Assembly: GCA_024220525.1 (NCBI GenBank)
Contig: JAMYWO010000061.1
Span: forward strand, 153,703-182,812
Reading direction: 5' to 3'
DNA: 29,110 nucleotides
DNA from: Cochliopodium minus
Taxonomy: Eukaryota > Discosea > Himatismenida > Cochliopodiidae
In this document: in pieces, positions 9,138 to 22,143 of the stretch
How positions within the stretch are numbered: position 1 is the stretch's first letter
How the letters are laid out: each line of letters begins with the position of its first letter
Position numbers and translations under genes: made by a program
Notes under the pieces: model-generated
Database searches by the model: none
Seen by the model: only the letters and a program-made list of their open reading frames with translations
Told to the model about the DNA's origin: nothing

Positions 9138-11636
9138 TCAACCCCATAAGCTAGATTTTTTAGGCTTTTTGAGATTTGATTTCTTCACAAAGTTGACTTC
9201 CTCTAAATCTAAAGAATTTTTCGAGTCGCTCCTATGACTAGAAGTGTTAGGATTAGAAGAGATGTAGAAACTCTCCGTGCTATAGCTGCTGCTTTGGTTG
9301 TGGATAGTTTTGATAGAATGATTCTTGTTGCTTTTTAAAAGAGGATTTATATAATGGTCAGAATATGACAAATTATGACGAGAAGAGCTTACAAGAGCGT
9401 ACAACATGGGAGTAGTGATAGACTCGTCAATAAAATCAGACAACTCGTTAAAGTTGAACTGAGAGAAAATGGATTTTTCTTCCAACAAAAAGTTTACAAA
9501 GTCCTTAGGAGTGGTCTCTAAAGAAGATTTGAGGTTGAGAGATTCAAAGGGAGAGTAAGCGAGACGATCCTCGGAATCAGCAAAGCGAACAAAGCAGTTT
9601 CCGAAGAAAGAGGAGAGCACCATCTGGATCTTCGGGTCGCCGTTGGAGATGCTAGAGAAGCAATCCACAATGCACTTGATGGTAACCAAGTTGGAAGAAG
9701 GGATGCTCTCGAGCAGGTTTTTCAAGAAAACTTTTCTTTCATTTTCACCAGTCTTTTCAAGGGAAATGGACAAAGCAGTGATGGAAAGAGACCAAGTCAT
9801 GAGAGGAGCAGGCATGTCAGTGAGGATGTTCTTGAGAGTGTGGAGAAGCTCAGGAATGGTGAAATTCTTGTCGGTGAGGTTGACAGAGTGCGCATAACTC
9901 ACTTCGAAAGCAGCTTGGATGGCCTGGCAGTTTGTTTTGTCCGGTTTTTTCCAGATGAGCCCTTCGAACTCACTTGCGGTGATCTTTACATTCCTCATCT
10001 CCTTGATGAGAGCCCTGCAAAGAAGATAAATGCCGAGAGGAATCTTTTTGTTGATGGAATGTTTAGGTTTGAAGCGTTTCAAACCACCCCTCTTTTTATT
10101 CTCTTCTTCATCTTCTTCCATGGTGGGGAAATTAAGAGCAGATTCAACAGGAGCGGAATTGAGAAAGGAGGAGGAATTGAATTGATTACATTTGCATGCA
10201 TATTCACAACAGGCTAGGCAATAAGAATCAGACAAATTCCTCAAGTTTTTGTAAGATAATTCAGAGAATTCTGCAAAGTTTTTTACACGAGGGGATTTTT
10301 GGAGGATCGAAGTGGATTGCATGAGAGTGGGTATACGATTTTCTTGCTGGATATTCTTTTGGGATATCATGATATTCTTCTTGAAATCTTTGAGATTGCC
10401 AGAATTATTCTTCTTGCTATCTTTCTTTTCTTCTAGCACCATTTGTTCTTCTTCAAATGCATAGATATCTCCATTGGATGTGGATTGAGGGTTGTGAGGG
10501 ATATTATCATTCGAGATGGCGAATTTAGGGATGGTATCTTGGCTGGATTTTTCAAAGCTGATCTCATTCATTTGCATTTCTAAAGAAGTGGAGGAGGTGG
10601 ATTTCTTAATATCATCATTAGAGGTAGATTTATTATCCTTTGGTTTTATTTTGAGGATATCCTGAGGAATATTATTATTTTCAGAGATTTCATTATTATT
10701 TTCGTCATCATTCTCGTTAAATTCGTTTTTAGGTTCGCCAAAATCATGAGGCTTGATGAGGACTCTTTTGGTCTTTGTAATTTGTTCGTTTTTATTAGCT
10801 GATTCAGTCTTTGTTTTTCTCTGATTGATGTAATATCTGGCATGTGATTGTCTATGCAACTCATAAGCATTGATATAAAGAAGAGGTAACTTGTAGATCT
10901 TTGTCTTCATCTTATTCTCCACCCCAAATGTCAATGGCAAGATCATAAGCTCCAAAATACAGATCATATGCAAAGCTTCATTAACTTTCTTGAAGAATCT
11001 TTGGATGAATGTTTGTTCCAAGATTTGTTTCTCATCATCTTGGTATAATGAATCCAATATCTTCAATTCTTTAGAGATATCTCCTTCCGCGAATTTGATC
11101 TTCATCTCCTTTGATCTGAGAGGACAAACAAAAGGGCGAAGATCTTGCAATCTCTTTTTCATATTGATTTTGCTCATCTTTCCTCCTATTTGATCCTTCA
11201 ATAGATAGAAAAGCACTAAAGATATGATGATTAAAAAGAATTAATTGAAAAAAGTAATTTTAAGGAGAATTATAAAAGGTGTTTATTTTTACAAATATAT
11301 TTGTATTATAAAAGTTAATTGAGAGTATTATGACATAATGATGGTATATTTTTTTTTTTATAAATGTTTACTTTCTAATTTTGATTCTATACATCCTCTT
11401 GTTATTATAAAACATGTTTGCAAATAATCTTCAAAATGAATGATATCATCTGAATCTATATCCATTATTCTAAACAATGTTTTTGATACTTGGTCATAAT
11501 TTGAAATATTGCTAGTATTTGGTCTGTATGTCAAACATAATTTCAAAAAAGAAGAGAAACTAAATTTATCTTTTCCGTTTGTTATTCTCATAAATGATGT
11601 CCAAAGATATAGAGTTTCGCTGTTTGAAACTAACAT
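9138..11636 (-). CDS. EF-hand / RhoGAP-like protein (probably one two-exon gene)
   Basis: Exon 1 is 11636-11393 and exon 2 is 11215-9138, giving 773 residues if joined. Exon 1 has an EF-hand loop, DIDSDDIIHFED, with acidic residues at ligand positions 1, 3, 5 and 12, so calcium binding is plausible. Exon 2 has a long Ser/Asn/Lys-rich linker with a Cys cluster (CLACCEYACKC). Its C-terminal half is RhoGAP-like: KKIPLGIYLLCRAL, EGLIWKKPD, LKNILTDMPAPL, IPSSNLVTIKCIVDCF, and KIQMVLSSFFGNCFV. The catalytic arginine finger expected in the E-G-hydrophobic-R motif is absent (EGLIWKK), so it may bind rather than activate a Rho-type GTPase. The exon 2 frame opens exactly at an acceptor AG (11217-11216) and phases agree. 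Alternative: two genes, an EF-hand protein ending at 11358 and a GAP-like protein starting at 11177 (MSKINMKK). Confidence 0.65.
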
Positions 11637-12940
11637 ATTAATAATAAAAAATATATTAGATTGTGTGAAAAAAAATTAAAAATAATATTATTATTATTAT
11701 AAAGGTATTTAACCATAATATTAAGTATTTGAGTAGATATTATGTTATAATGTAATTTGTATTTAAAGGTCTTTTATAATTAATTTTTTTTTTTTGAAAA
11801 GGTAATGTTTTGATAGATTATCGTTTTATTATTACAAGGATTTTGAAAGCTCCATTTAGTGGGATATTGTTTTAATGATACATTGTTATTCCCCATTATT
11901 ATTATTATTGGTATATTACAATTGCTTATTGTTATTTTGATGATAGTTTGAAGTTTATTTTGATTTGATGTGTTGGTAGGAAAAATTATACAAAGAAAAA
12001 AGGAAAAAGAAGGGAAAAATTTCTTTTATAAAAGAGAAAGGAAAAAATTAAGATTTTTTTTTTATTTTTTATATTAAAATATTTTTTAAGAGAATCTTTC
12101 AACAAAAAAGGATATTTTGTTCAAAAATAACTTTAATAAAAAAAGAGCTTCAAAGATACTGCTATCATCAAATTAGAAAAAATAAGCAATGAAAAAAATG
12201 AAATTTTTTTTTTTCGGAGGAAATATATTGAAATGAAAATTATTTTTATTTATTTAGAAAAGCAACCATCAAATTATTTTTGAAAAAGGGAAAATTGTTT
12301 GAAATGTAGACCAGATTCGTTATTTGATTAATTTAAATTCTTCCTCTTATAGAAATTAATTTTTATTTTTTTAACGGAAATAAGAAAACTGAATAACAAT
12401 ACATTCCTTTATATTTTTTGTATTGTTGATTTAAAAAAAAAATTAATTCAAGATATTGAAGGTGATTTAACAAACAAATATTAAAGGAAAATTAAAAATT
12501 TAAAGAGGAAGAATTTAGGTATTTCAATAATTTAAAAATAATTATTATTTAAAAATTATAAATCACACTAACGGAAAATTTTAACTATCTTTCAATTTAA
12601 ATTTTCTCAAAAAATCGATTATAAGAACTAATATAGTAATATGTAAAAGAAAACGAGATTTAACTTCATCCAATAATTAAAAATTTAATAAAAAAGGATG
12701 AAAGAAGTATCTTTTTTTTTTTTGAAATGTCAAAAGTAAAAGTAAACAACAATTAGAAGTTCTTAGGAAAAATCAAAGAAATTGAAAGAAGGAGTCAAAA
12801 AAATAAATATTAAAATCTAAAAACCTTGATGGAGAAGCGTTGGCAAACAATCATTAAAAGAAAAGCTGTTTGTATTAGACTAATTCTCAACATTTTAGAA
12901 AAAAATTTAATAAAAATAATTTAATATATAAAAATTTAAT
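11637..12940. other. 1.3 kb AT-rich intergenic region
   Basis: This is the longest gene-free stretch. It separates the 5' end of the EF-hand/RhoGAP-like gene from the 3' end of DIMT1. It holds short TTA/ATT trinucleotide runs (about 11688-11700 and 11897-11909) and many homopolymers. No open frame of useful length, tRNA-like cloverleaf, inverted repeat or exon of a known family was found on either strand. Confidence 0.5.
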
Positions 12941-14312
<1,372 letters not shown>

Positions 14313-14403
14313 TTTTTTCTCTTGATTTTTTTTTTAAATTCTTTTTTCAGTTCAAAATAATAAAAAAAAGGTCCCTCTTTATTGATATATATTAGATACC
14401 ATC
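14313..14403. promoter_or_regulatory. Shared divergent upstream region
   Basis: Only 91 bases separate the start codons of DIMT1 (minus) and the gene at 14404 (plus). Both promoters and 5' UTRs must fit here. It is AT-rich with T-runs and a TATATAT-like stretch near 14386; no defined factor site can be named. Confidence 0.5.
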
Positions 14404-16387
14404 ATGAATAATAACTCAGATAATAATTTATCTGCTTACATAGAAAATGATTTCAAAATTTCCAAGCAGAATTTGGATGATCTATTGAAAAAGGATGAGA
14501 GGAAATTGAATTCCAGGGATTATATCGAGATGGGTAAATGCTATATACATTTGGTTGATCCTATGAAAGCAATTGAAGGTATATATTTTTTTTTTTGTAA
14601 AATAAAATTATAGACCCTTTTTTAATTCTATGAAAATTGATTAATCAAAATAGTATTGGAGAAAGGATTGAAAGAGAATTTAAAAGGGAAGAATAGAGTG
14701 AATATGAATGGTATATAAAAATTTTTTTTTTTAAAAGTGAGTTTAGATAAAAATTTTATATTCATGGTGGTAAAACTAAAATTGAATCTATTTTGATAAA
14801 TAAAGAGTTGAGAGAAATACACGGACTAATTTACAAAGGTATAATTAAAAAAATATTTTCTAATCTGAAATAATTAAATTTCAATTCATACAAGCAAAAT
14901 ATCAAAGTGGAGAGTTTTTGATGATATTCGATGAAAATGAGATAAATGAACACCCACATTTGATTGCACTTAATTTTTTATCTCAAATAAAAGAATGCCT
15001 TTTCTTAAAAACAGGGAATTTAAGATTTGATGAAACCATCGAAAAAATCAACAAAGTGAAAGAAAAAGTTCCTCAAAAAGAACAAGATATACTTTTGTAC
15101 ATAAATGCGGAAGTTAATTTTCACGAGGAGAAATACGATGATGCTTTAGGGATGTTGCAAGTATTATTTGATAACATGGATTATGTACCTGATATCTTTA
15201 TTCTGGGAATTTACCTAAAGTAATTTCATTCTTTATTTTCTTTTAAAAAATTTTTAAAACTTTTTATTATTAATTTTATTTTATTGATTTGATTAATAAA
15301 TTTTTTTTATCATTTAGAATATTGATTTTTGAGAAACTAAAAAAAAATTTTGATCAAGAAATCTCCTTTTTTTTCCAATTCTTGAACAAATTTCCCAAAT
15401 ATATTTCGAAACATCCATCTTTGTTTCTTAGTAAAAAAAAAAAAATTACAGTTCTGATTTCTACCAATTCTAAAATTTTTTTTGTTGGATAGTCATCAAA
15501 ATATTTATCAAAAAATGTTTAAGAGAAAAAAAATGGGAAATCATTTTGCAGATAAAAAGTTATCTTGAAGAAGCAGAAATGTTAGCAAAAGATCCAAAAT
15601 TTATTCCCTTGTTTTCTTTTTTGAAAAGAGCAAGAATAAAAGCTTTTTTTGGTAAATTTTTTTTTTTTTTGTTACATTTTTTTTTAAATACAATTTTTTA
15701 GAATTAGAAAAATATCTTAAATGCTTCAGAGAATTGAAGGGCTTCAAATACGAATGTGAAAAAATGAGAATTTTGGAAGACAAAGTAATTAAGAACAGCA
15801 TCTTCAGGAGGTTACACCTCAGAAAAATCACTTATGGAACCAAGTTTCTCAAATCCGATAAGGTTTTCAAAAACAGGGATCTGATTTTATTCTCCAAAAA
15901 TATCAAAAGTGATAGTAAAACTGATTTGGAAGATTTTGGGTTTTTTAGGCAATGTAAATTATTTTTTAAAAATTTTATTTTTAATATTTTTTTAAAATTT
16001 TAATTGCAATGTTTTTTATTGTGTATTCATTGAAATTTTTTGTTTTTTTTAGGTGTTTATTTTAGAGAAGAGCCCAAATTTTCTCTTGCAATGAAATTGT
16101 TGATATCATCCAACAACATTATCAACACCCACAAACGCTGTCCTTACAAGTTGGACTTTAAAAACGAGAAATATTTTATCACCACTTACCCCGCCAACAA
16201 AAATGAAGAGGATATGGAGAGTTTGTACTGGGTAAGCAAGAAGTATACTTCCAATTTTGTTGGTGGTCTGGGTGAGATTGAAATTCCTTGTTTTTATGAT
16301 GAGTCAGAGTATAATATGCAGTCTGCTAAAAATTCTATCAACCAAATGATGGAGGATCTCAAAAAGAAATATTCCAATAAAAACTAA
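14404..16387 (+). CDS. Helical TPR-like protein of unknown function, about 8 exons
   Basis: Predicted exons: 14404-14578, 14654-14710, about 14747-14838, 14895-15219, 15318-15483, 15552-15651, 15702-15953 and 16053-16387. All junctions agree in phase except at exon 3, where the useful frame (IHGGKTKIESILINKELREI) appears only after a stop at 14748-14750. One added A in the run 14749-14753 would restore it. The product is about 500 residues. The first exon (RDYIEMGKCYIHLVDPMKAI) and the fourth (DILLYINAEVNFHEEKYDDA) look like TPR or TPR-like helical hairpins. The C-terminal 110 residues (YFREEPKFSLAMKLL..., GGLGEIEIPCFYDE) match no family I recognise. The gene lies head-to-head with DIMT1. No function is assigned. 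Confidence 0.7.
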
Positions 16388-16939
16388 AAAAAAAGTTTTT
16401 TTTTTTAAAATTTTTTTTTCTTGATCTTTCAGTTTTGAAGTGAGAAATTACATTCACTTACCTAATTGGAGTGAACAATCAGATTTATAAGACCAAACAA
16501 ACAAGTTAAATATTTGATCCTTTTTTCTCGTATGTACTCAATTTTTATATCATAGTTTAACTATATTATCTTTGTTGTTTTAACAATCGATTCTACAAAT
16601 TTTTTCAATCAAACAAAAATTAAACAAAACAATTGAAATACTTTTAAAAAAGAAATCAAAAGCCAAACAATATTTTTAGAATAGTTTAGTTTCAAGATTT
16701 TTTCATCCCATAATTCTTTTATAGATTTCTTTCCTCAACAGTTTAGGTCTTTTGGAACATTTTTCTTGTTGCTTTTGATTTTTGATAATAAATTTTTAAT
16801 TAATTTAAAATTAAATATAAACCCAAAAAAATATAAAAAAAAATTGAAATAAATTGTTAGATCAAACTGTAAATAATATAAAATCACTTCTATTTATCAC
16901 AGGATTTTCAACCTCAAATCTATCAAATACAAATAATAA
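16388..16939. other. Intergenic spacer, 552 bases
   Basis: This is AT-rich DNA holding the 3' flank of the TPR-like gene and the 5' flank of the zinc-module gene, which read in the same direction. No ORF, RNA gene or repeat matching other parts of the window was seen. Confidence 0.5.
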
Positions 16940-18987
16940 ATGGAGAAATGTGCAGGTTGTAAAAATACTCGGATAGATACTCCCACCAAATTCAGAAAGA
17001 AAAACAAATTCTGCGACGATTGCCTTCAAAGAAAGAAATCAAAGATAAGCATGATAAATAAAATAAATGAGAAAGTAGAAACATCACATTGTTCATTATG
17101 CCATAAAAGCAGGAAGGATAATCCAAATGATTTCAGGAAGAAAAATAAGATTTGCAATCAATGCCTCGAAAAGAAATATGCACACAAAGAGAAATATAAA
17201 AAACAAAATGAAGCCAAAAAAAAGATGGAAGAGAAATGCCTCAAATGCGATAACAATAGGGGAGATCATCCCAAAAGATTCACTGCTCAAAACAGATACT
17301 GTGATGATTGTCTCTTCAAAAACAAATCCAAGTGGGAGGATGAGGAATGCGCCTCTTGCAAGATAAGCAGGGCGGAGAATCCGAACAAATTCAGGGATTG
17401 TGATAAGAATTGCACAGATTGCCTTCCCAGAATAAGCAGAAAGGATGAAAAAAGAGAGAGTTCCAAGAAAAAGATAGAGAGCGAAAATGATATTCATGTT
17501 GATAACAAAGAAGGTGAAAATTTTTTTTGTCAGAATTTTTAATATGCGTCATATAATTCAAGATCAATTATATCTCAAACATATCATGCTATTTATTGAT
17601 GCATGAATTTCTAAATTATGAATAGACATGTCCAAAATTTACAACTTTGTTAGCGGATATAAAATTTTTACTAACAAATTTTAAACTGTTGTAAAATTTT
17701 GAACATCTCTAAATTATGAAATTTGGATCAATTTTTATATCTCAAAGTAAGATACTATATTATTGACAATGTGATCCAAATTATCATATTATCATTTGTT
17801 TATGTTGATTAATATTGATCCTTTATCAATCATATTATACAATATCATTTGTATATGTTTGATTATTAATAATTGATGTTATAATAGATCATTTTTACTC
17901 ACAAATTTTCAAAGAGATAGTGGAAAAAAAAGAGGAAATAAAAAGAAAGAGAGGTAGACAAAGTTTGAAAAAGAAAAATGGAAAAACCTCTCCTGACAAA
18001 AAAGAAAAGGTAAGTGAGGAGGAAGAGAGGGGAGGAGATGTTTACTACAGTGAAGATGATTCTTCTGAAAAAGTGGGAGAGATAAACTTTGAGATGAATG
18101 AGAAAGAGGAAAAAGAAGATGGTAAAGAAGAAGAAGAAGAAGAAGATATTAATAATGAAAAAAGAAAACCCAAAAAAATCATAATTTCTCCAAAGAAATC
18201 TTCGAAGAAATCTTTAAAAAAATCTTCAAAAAAAACTCCCATAAAAAATAAAAAAAGAAATTTAGATCTTTCTTTTGATGATGATGGAGATGAAGTGGAT
18301 GAAGTGAGTGTTAAGAGGAGATCTTCTTCAAACAAAAAGAGGAAATCCAGAAAAAGAAATAGGCGGAGTCAAAAAATAGGCGGGGTCGATTTATCTCCGC
18401 ATGACACCGTTTGTTTGCTACAATCCATTTTCTCTTCTTATTTTCCTCCTACTCCAAACCAATACCAACAAGAACTTTTTCCTTCGCCCCACTCCAACAA
18501 TCCCTTTCCAAACAACACTCCTCTTCATCACAATTTTCATAACAATACACCCAACAACTATTTAAATCACAATTCATTTATTAATAACACCAATTTACCC
18601 AATAATTCACCAAATCATTATTTAAATAACAATTATTTAAATAATAACGTTACCCCCACAAATAAAATTGGTTCTCCAAGTATTCTTCCCGTGCCTAATT
18701 TCCAACCTCCAATTAACTATTATCCCCCAAATAACCAACACTTTTACTACAACAGTCCTCAACACATCCCTTATAACCACTTTTACAATTCTCCTCTCCC
18801 CCCAAACAACAATAATCTTTTTCCAAGTTCTCCTCTTCCCCCAAACCCTCTAAATGTTGCAAGTACTTCGAATTTATACCCTCATCCAAATCCTCATTCT
18901 CCTTTTAACACTCAAACAACTTTAAACAGTCCTCCAATCAATAACGACCATACAAATACTCCAAATAATGTAGAAAATAAGAATTAG
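16940..18987 (+). CDS. Tandem CxxC zinc-module protein with prion-like tail, 2 exons
   Basis: Exons 16940-17513 and 17921-18987 join in phase 1 to 546 residues. Exon 1 has four copies of a 26-residue module, C-x2-C-x3-R-x-D/E-x-P-x2-F-x6-C-x2-C-L, starting at 16949, 17090, 17237 and 17348. The four cysteines per unit could bind one zinc each. Linkers are Lys-rich. Exon 2 begins with a basic stretch including KRKRGRQS (AT-hook-like), then alternating acidic and basic segments and a strong NLS-like cluster (KKRKSRKRNRRS). It ends with about 190 residues rich in Asn, Pro, His, Tyr and Ser, typical of a prion-like disordered domain. A nuclear DNA- or RNA-binding role is a reasonable inference, not shown. 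The intron (17514-17920) is filled by the dispersed repeat. If the exons were not joined, exon 2 would lack an ATG, since its frame opens at the acceptor. Confidence 0.8.
17516..17912 (+). repeat. Dispersed intronic repeat, copy 2 (near-tandem double unit)
   Basis: This region fills the intron of the zinc-module gene in the sense direction. Its right half (17720-17912) matches copy 1 at 1728-1862, including the inverted arms at 17720-17729 and 17773-17782. Relative to copy 1 it has an extra block of about 50 bases near 17835-17888 that partly repeats its own left flank. The left half (17516 to about 17680) is a more diverged unit starting like copy 1 at 1690 and ending with a similar TACTAACAAATTTT stretch. 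Confidence 0.7.
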
Positions 18988-19085
18988 TTTGATAAAACTA
19001 AAAAAAAAAATTTTTTTGTTCAATAAAAATTATTTATTCAAAATTTTTTTATTTTTTTTTTTTTAAAATTTTTTTTTTCAAATTT

Positions 19086-21847
19086 TTAATCATCATCGTC
19101 ATCATTTTCTTCATCATCAATGTCCTCTCCTTCCTCTTCATCCTCCTCATCAACATCCTCCATCCCAAGCTCATTGTTCTGTTTCATGATGACACTAAGT
19201 TTTCCATCAGAAATGAGAACACAAGAAGCCATGTTACCTGATCCACAATAATGACTCGATGAAAAAACAGTTAACACTTTTGCTTTATTAGTAAATGAAA
19301 CACCGACATGTTCCCTAAAATTTTAAAAAAAAAAAAAAAATATTAAAAAAATAATTGAAAAAATAAAAATAATTAATAAAATAATTTTACTTTTCGTGTG
19401 CTCTTATGATGTATGTACAACCTGTTTTTTTGAGAAAATTTTCTACTGCTTTTGGTCCAAACATACAAACATTTTCACCTCTTTTATTTGGCTAATTCAA
19501 AAAAAAAAAAATAAATTAAAAAATAATTTTTTTTTTTCAAAATATTTTTCTTACACCAAACCATTCGTGGAAACCTTTTGATCCCAGATCCTTTCTTTCA
19601 TTTGTTTTTGCAGGATCTAATTCAGACAACAATAAAATTACAAAATGAGTTTCAAAAAAATAAAAAATTAAAAAATAAAAAATAAAATAAAAATAAAATA
19701 AAATTAAAATTGAAAAATTAAAAAATAATAAAATAAAAAAAAAATAAAACTGATATTAAAAAATTAAAAAATTAAACTAAAAAATTTTAAAAATAAAAAA
19801 TTAAAAAATTAAAAAATTAAAAAATAACAAAATTAAAAAATAAAAAATAATAAATAATAAAATTAAAAAATTAAAAAATTAAAAATAAAAACTAAATAAT
19901 AAAAAAAATTAAAAAATTAAAAAATTTAAAAAATAATATTAAAAAATAAAAAAATAAAAAAAAAATAAAACTAATATTAAAAAATAAAAAAATTAATAAA
20001 TAAAAAATAACAATATAAAAAATAAAAATAAAAATTTTTATACCAGCCCAGAGGAGATCGTTAACAAGAGGACTGGTAAGAACAGGAGGTCTTTTGATGG
20101 AGGAGATGTCATCAAGGATGTTGGGGCTGTCAACCAAAGCTCTGGGCAAACCTCCATGTACGCAGAAAATTTTATTGTCTATCACCGCAGCAAGAGGCAA
20201 CAAATCGAAACAATGGTTTATTTCTCCAAATATTTTTTTCCCATTCTTTTTTCCTTTTTAAAAAAAATTTTTTAATAAAAATAACAAAAATGTAAAAATT
20301 AGAATGAATGAAAAATAAAAATGAAAAATATAAAAATTAATAAAACAAAGAAATAAGAAAAGTAAAAATAAATAAAAAATTAATATTAAAAAAAAATAAA
20401 AATAAAAAAAAAAGTAATAAAATTAATAAAACAAAGAAATAAGAAAAATAAATAAAAAATTATTTATAAAAAAAAAAGTAATAAAATTAATAAAACAAAG
20501 AAATAAGAAAAATAAAAATAATAAAAATAAAAGTTTTTAATGAAATAACAAAAATAAAATAATAAAAAAAACAAATAATAAATGATAAAAATGTAAAAAT
20601 TAATTTGATGAAAGAAAATAATTTTTAAATGAATAAAATAATCAAAAAGATGGATTAAAAATAAAAAAATTAATGAAAAAATTAATTTAATGGAAAATAA
20701 AATAATTTTTTACCATACAACTTTATACATTGGAACAAAAATGATCCTTCTCCATAAGTATTAAGATCTCCATTAACATCTTTATGAAAAAAATTTAAAA
20801 TTGAAAAAAAAAAAAGAAAAAAAATTTTAAAATTAAAAAAAATATTTTAATTGAAAAATAAAAAAATAAAAAAGAAAAAAATATTTAAAATTAAAAAATA
20901 TTAAATATAAAAAAAATAAATAAAATTTGAATTTTTTTTTTTTTTTTGGTTACCTTTGTCTTCGTGGTTCCCTCTGAGCAAAAAAACTTTTTTTGGAGAT
21001 TTTAGTTTGAGAGCCAATAAATAAAGGGAAACTTCTAATGAATGAGGACCTCTGTCAACATAATCTCCCTTTTAAAAGAAAAATAAGAATAGAAATAAAG
21101 AAAAATAAAGAAAAAAAAAATGATATATAATAAAAAATAAAAATAAATAAAAATAAATAAATAAAAATAAAGAAATATAATGAAAAATAAAACTGTGGAA
21201 AAATAATAAAAATTAAAAAAAAATAATAGAAAAATAATTTTACTAAAAACAAAAAGTTTCCAAGGGCAATATTTATTCCAACTTTCCAACACATGTTTTG
21301 GAAAAAAAGAAGATCTATTGGTTTATTTGTAAAAATTAACAAAAAAAAAAAATTTAAAAAATTCTTTTGTTTTTTTTTTACCTTCATAATTTCTGCATTT
21401 ATTGTTTTTTGATTTATTTTGAAAATATTTGATTAGTGATTTGAATATTTTTTTTAAATATCAGATTTGTTGGTTTACCCGTGGAGATCTCCAAAAACGT
21501 AGGTGGGAGATTCCAACCGCAACAAAGAAGCGTCCCTTTTCAAAACATCTTTGACAGCAACACAAAGCTTCAAAATTCTTTAATAAAAAAATAAACAAAA
21601 ATCTTAAAAATAAAATGAAATAAAAAATAAAAAAATAAATTTAAAAGAAAAATTAAAAAATTAAAAAATAAAAAAATAAAAATAAAAATTAATTATTTAC
21701 TTTTCCATTGGAATCAGTTTGTCTTCAGTCCATTCGTGACTCGGCTCATTTAAAGCGTAGTTGAACCCTTTGACAGGGAGAAAGTAAGAGCGCAAATAAC
21801 TGAAAACTTCCGTGGAAAGATCGGTGGTGGCAAAGATGGTGTCTTGT
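19086..21847 (-). CDS. PPP-family serine/threonine protein phosphatase, at least 10 exons
   Basis: Exons on the minus strand: 21847-21701, 21577-21479, 21392-21382, 21314-21244, 21068-20954, 20779-20714, 20253-20044, 19616-19555, 19491-19391 and 19314-19086. All phases agree, giving about 370 residues. PPP motifs are in order with metal ligands present: [44 protein letters not shown]...FG, IIRAHE and [10 protein letters not shown]. The enzyme removes phosphate from Ser/Thr using two metal ions. The C-terminus has an acidic tail ([19 protein letters not shown]). Exon 3 is only 11 bases and encodes G-N-Y-E of the active-site loop. The first visible exon enters in phase 2 and has no ATG upstream on this strand before the next gene; the only in-frame Met in it is at 21708-21706, so the N-terminus is unresolved. 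The subfamily is not certain; it is not a plain PP1 or PP2A. Confidence 0.9.
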
Positions 21848-22143
21848 CTATTTTTTATTATTTTTTAAAAAAAATTTTTAGATGGGAAAAATTAATAGAT
21901 TTTTTTGTTTTGAAAAATAGAAAAGAAAATTTAAAAAAAAATAAAAATCTTAAGATAATTTAAAAACAAAAAGAAAATAAAAGTTTTGTTTGATTTAAAA
22001 AAAAAAAAAAGAAAAGAAAGGAAAAAAAAAAAAAATGGTAAAAAAAAATGGTTAAAGTGAATTAAAATCAGTATGAAACTAGTATTTTTAAAAATGGACA
22101 GGATAGATTAAATTTTGAAGTAAGAGGGGAAGTAAGTGAGAGA

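Noticed and set aside
9643-10217. Two plus-strand open frames opposite the RhoGAP-like gene
   Set aside because: They are shadows of a conserved minus-strand coding region and show no family motif.
11637-12940. Possible tRNA or structured RNA in the longest spacer
   Set aside because: No cloverleaf, conserved box or paired stem beyond AT-rich chance pairing could be found by eye.
17096-17497. Minus-strand hydrophobic frame resembling a membrane protein
   Set aside because: It is the reverse reading of Lys-rich codons in the zinc-module exon; the repeated CxxC units on the plus strand are decisive.
19617-20043. A/T-only block as a repeat array or CRISPR-like element
   Set aside because: It has no regular spacer structure and is a normal long intron of the phosphatase gene, with phase-matched exons on both sides.
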